Positions 63,201 through 64,000 of a stretch of DNA of 64,000 nt are shown piece after piece. The DNA lies in assembly GCA_021234535.1 (NCBI GenBank), contig CM037843.1, forward strand, positions 21,049,911 through 21,113,910. Reading direction: 5' to 3'. Position numbers and translations under genes: made by a program. Position 1 is the first letter of the stretch. Each line of letters opens with the position of its first letter. The DNA comes from Stichopus chloronotus. Taxonomy: Eukaryota; Echinodermata; Holothuroidea; Aspidochirotida; Stichopodidae. The notes below the pieces were generated by a model. The model saw nothing but the letters and a program-made list of their open reading frames with translations, had not been told where the DNA came from and made no database searches.

Positions 63201-64000
63201 ACTTAATCATTTTGCCAAGCGGTTTTCCAGGATGTTGACCACTGTATTCTAGACGACCCCCCCCCCCACCCCGCAGCTACGTAGCTCAAAGTAACTATAC
63301 TGTAAATAAGAAGAAGGGAAGAAGGGAAAAAAGGGAGAACAAAGTGAACTTATCATGCAGCAGAAATGCCAACAATCACATATCTGTAGACTGAATATAG
63401 GGGGATGAATACATTGACCATCCCTCCCGAACAAATATTTAGGGGATACATCCCCAATCCCACTGGGATTTACGCCTATATGACCATGCGCCATATGGAG
63501 AATAAAATAGCACATCATCGTTAGAACAATATACATGCGAATCCATAAGTTCCTCCTTGTTTGAAAAGTGACGCAAATTGAGAATTGCATTTTGGGGGTA
63601 TCATTGTCGTTTCTATGACGTTGAAGGATACTGTATACTACAAGTTAAAACAAAGGGCTGAAGTTCAGCATGCTTGATGAGAATATCACCAGTATAAAAG
63701 CAATTTGAAGGTGGCCTTCAGGCGGTATAAGATTTAGTTCCGCCTTTACAAGGGGGGGGGGGGTCGAGGGCTGAGTCAAGACTCTAAATTCTCACCAATA
63801 GGCAAACATAGATTACGCAAAAATATAGTTTTCAGTACCTTGCATGAAAACAACAGTTGAGGGACTTAACTGAACCGTTTTCGATTTAAAAATACCTATA
63901 AAAAGGTAAAAAGTTAACCGCAAGCGTTACAGCAGCGAAGCCGAAGTAGTTGAAATTAGTAGGCGATGCTACACTTAACAACGTCAACGCTTGAAAAGTC
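60274..64000 (-). other. Thrombospondin first intron / upstream region
   Basis: 3.7 kb with no exon that I can support. The exon carrying the start codon and signal peptide must end in phase 1 and was not found. It contains C/G-runs near 63258-63267 and 63751-63763, CT/A-rich tracts near 61820-61910, and no recognised repeat family. Confidence 0.45.

Noticed and set aside
63249..63590. Minus-strand frame with a signal-peptide-like start (MYIVLTMMCYFILHMAHG), possible thrombospondin first exon
   Set aside because: The next exon needs a phase-1 donor. The only phase-1 GT after this segment (G|GTCATA) is a poor donor, and the better one (C|GTAAAT) is phase 0. Left unassigned.
1..64000. tRNA, rRNA or CRISPR-like arrays
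   Set aside because: The tandem arrays here are contiguous or degenerate minisatellites without spacer structure, and I found no cloverleaf or rRNA-like sequence.

Overview
This is a eukaryotic, metazoan genomic window. It is AT-rich, has short phase-matched exons with GT..AG introns, and contains many homopolymer runs, minisatellites and dispersed repeats. It holds two convergent (tail-to-tail) extracellular-matrix genes, both recognisable from conserved protein families. The second gene has the subgroup-A thrombospondin layout (VWC plus three TSP1 repeats), an architecture I know from deuterostomes. With the repeat-rich introns this suggests a marine invertebrate deuterostome, perhaps an echinoderm or hemichordate. 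The species is not determinable from what I can see.

Region 1 (1-19273, + strand) is the 3' two thirds of a nidogen (entactin) gene. The window opens inside an intron. The exon at 539-763 encodes the end of the G2F beta-barrel. Fifteen single-exon EGF repeats follow (1169-15022), then a six-bladed YWTD propeller in five exons (15400-18714) and a terminal EGF-like module with the stop codon at 19271-19273. All EGF exons are phase 1-1. Four of them (4804-6510) are near-identical recent tandem duplicates. No thyroglobulin type-1 domain is seen. Two EGF exons (9920-10043 and 12349-12464) each carry a one-base frame break.

Region 2 (19274-24343) is the shared 3' territory of the two convergent genes: UTR or intergenic sequence, poly(A)-signal candidates on both strands and a strong inverted repeat at 23763-23798.

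Region 3 (24344-60273, - strand) is a nearly complete thrombospondin-1/2-like gene in 22 recognisable exons. In transcript order these encode TSPN, a short trimerising coiled coil, VWC, three TSP1 repeats, three EGF modules, the calcium-binding type-3 repeats (with a conserved RGD) and the lectin-like C-terminal domain. Only the upstream exon with the signal peptide is missing. Three exons need the removal of one extra base to read through. Together with the nidogen breaks, this looks more like consensus indel error than pseudogenisation.

Introns hold at least four dispersed repeat families, a MITE-like element, a decayed LINE fragment and several minisatellites. The most striking family is a ~145-bp tandem-unit element whose units contain nuclear-receptor-like half-sites in DR1 and DR4 spacing. 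Copies lie in introns of both genes in opposite orientations, one ending about 33 bp before a nidogen exon. Region 4 (60274-64000) is thrombospondin first-intron or upstream sequence with no recognised exon.
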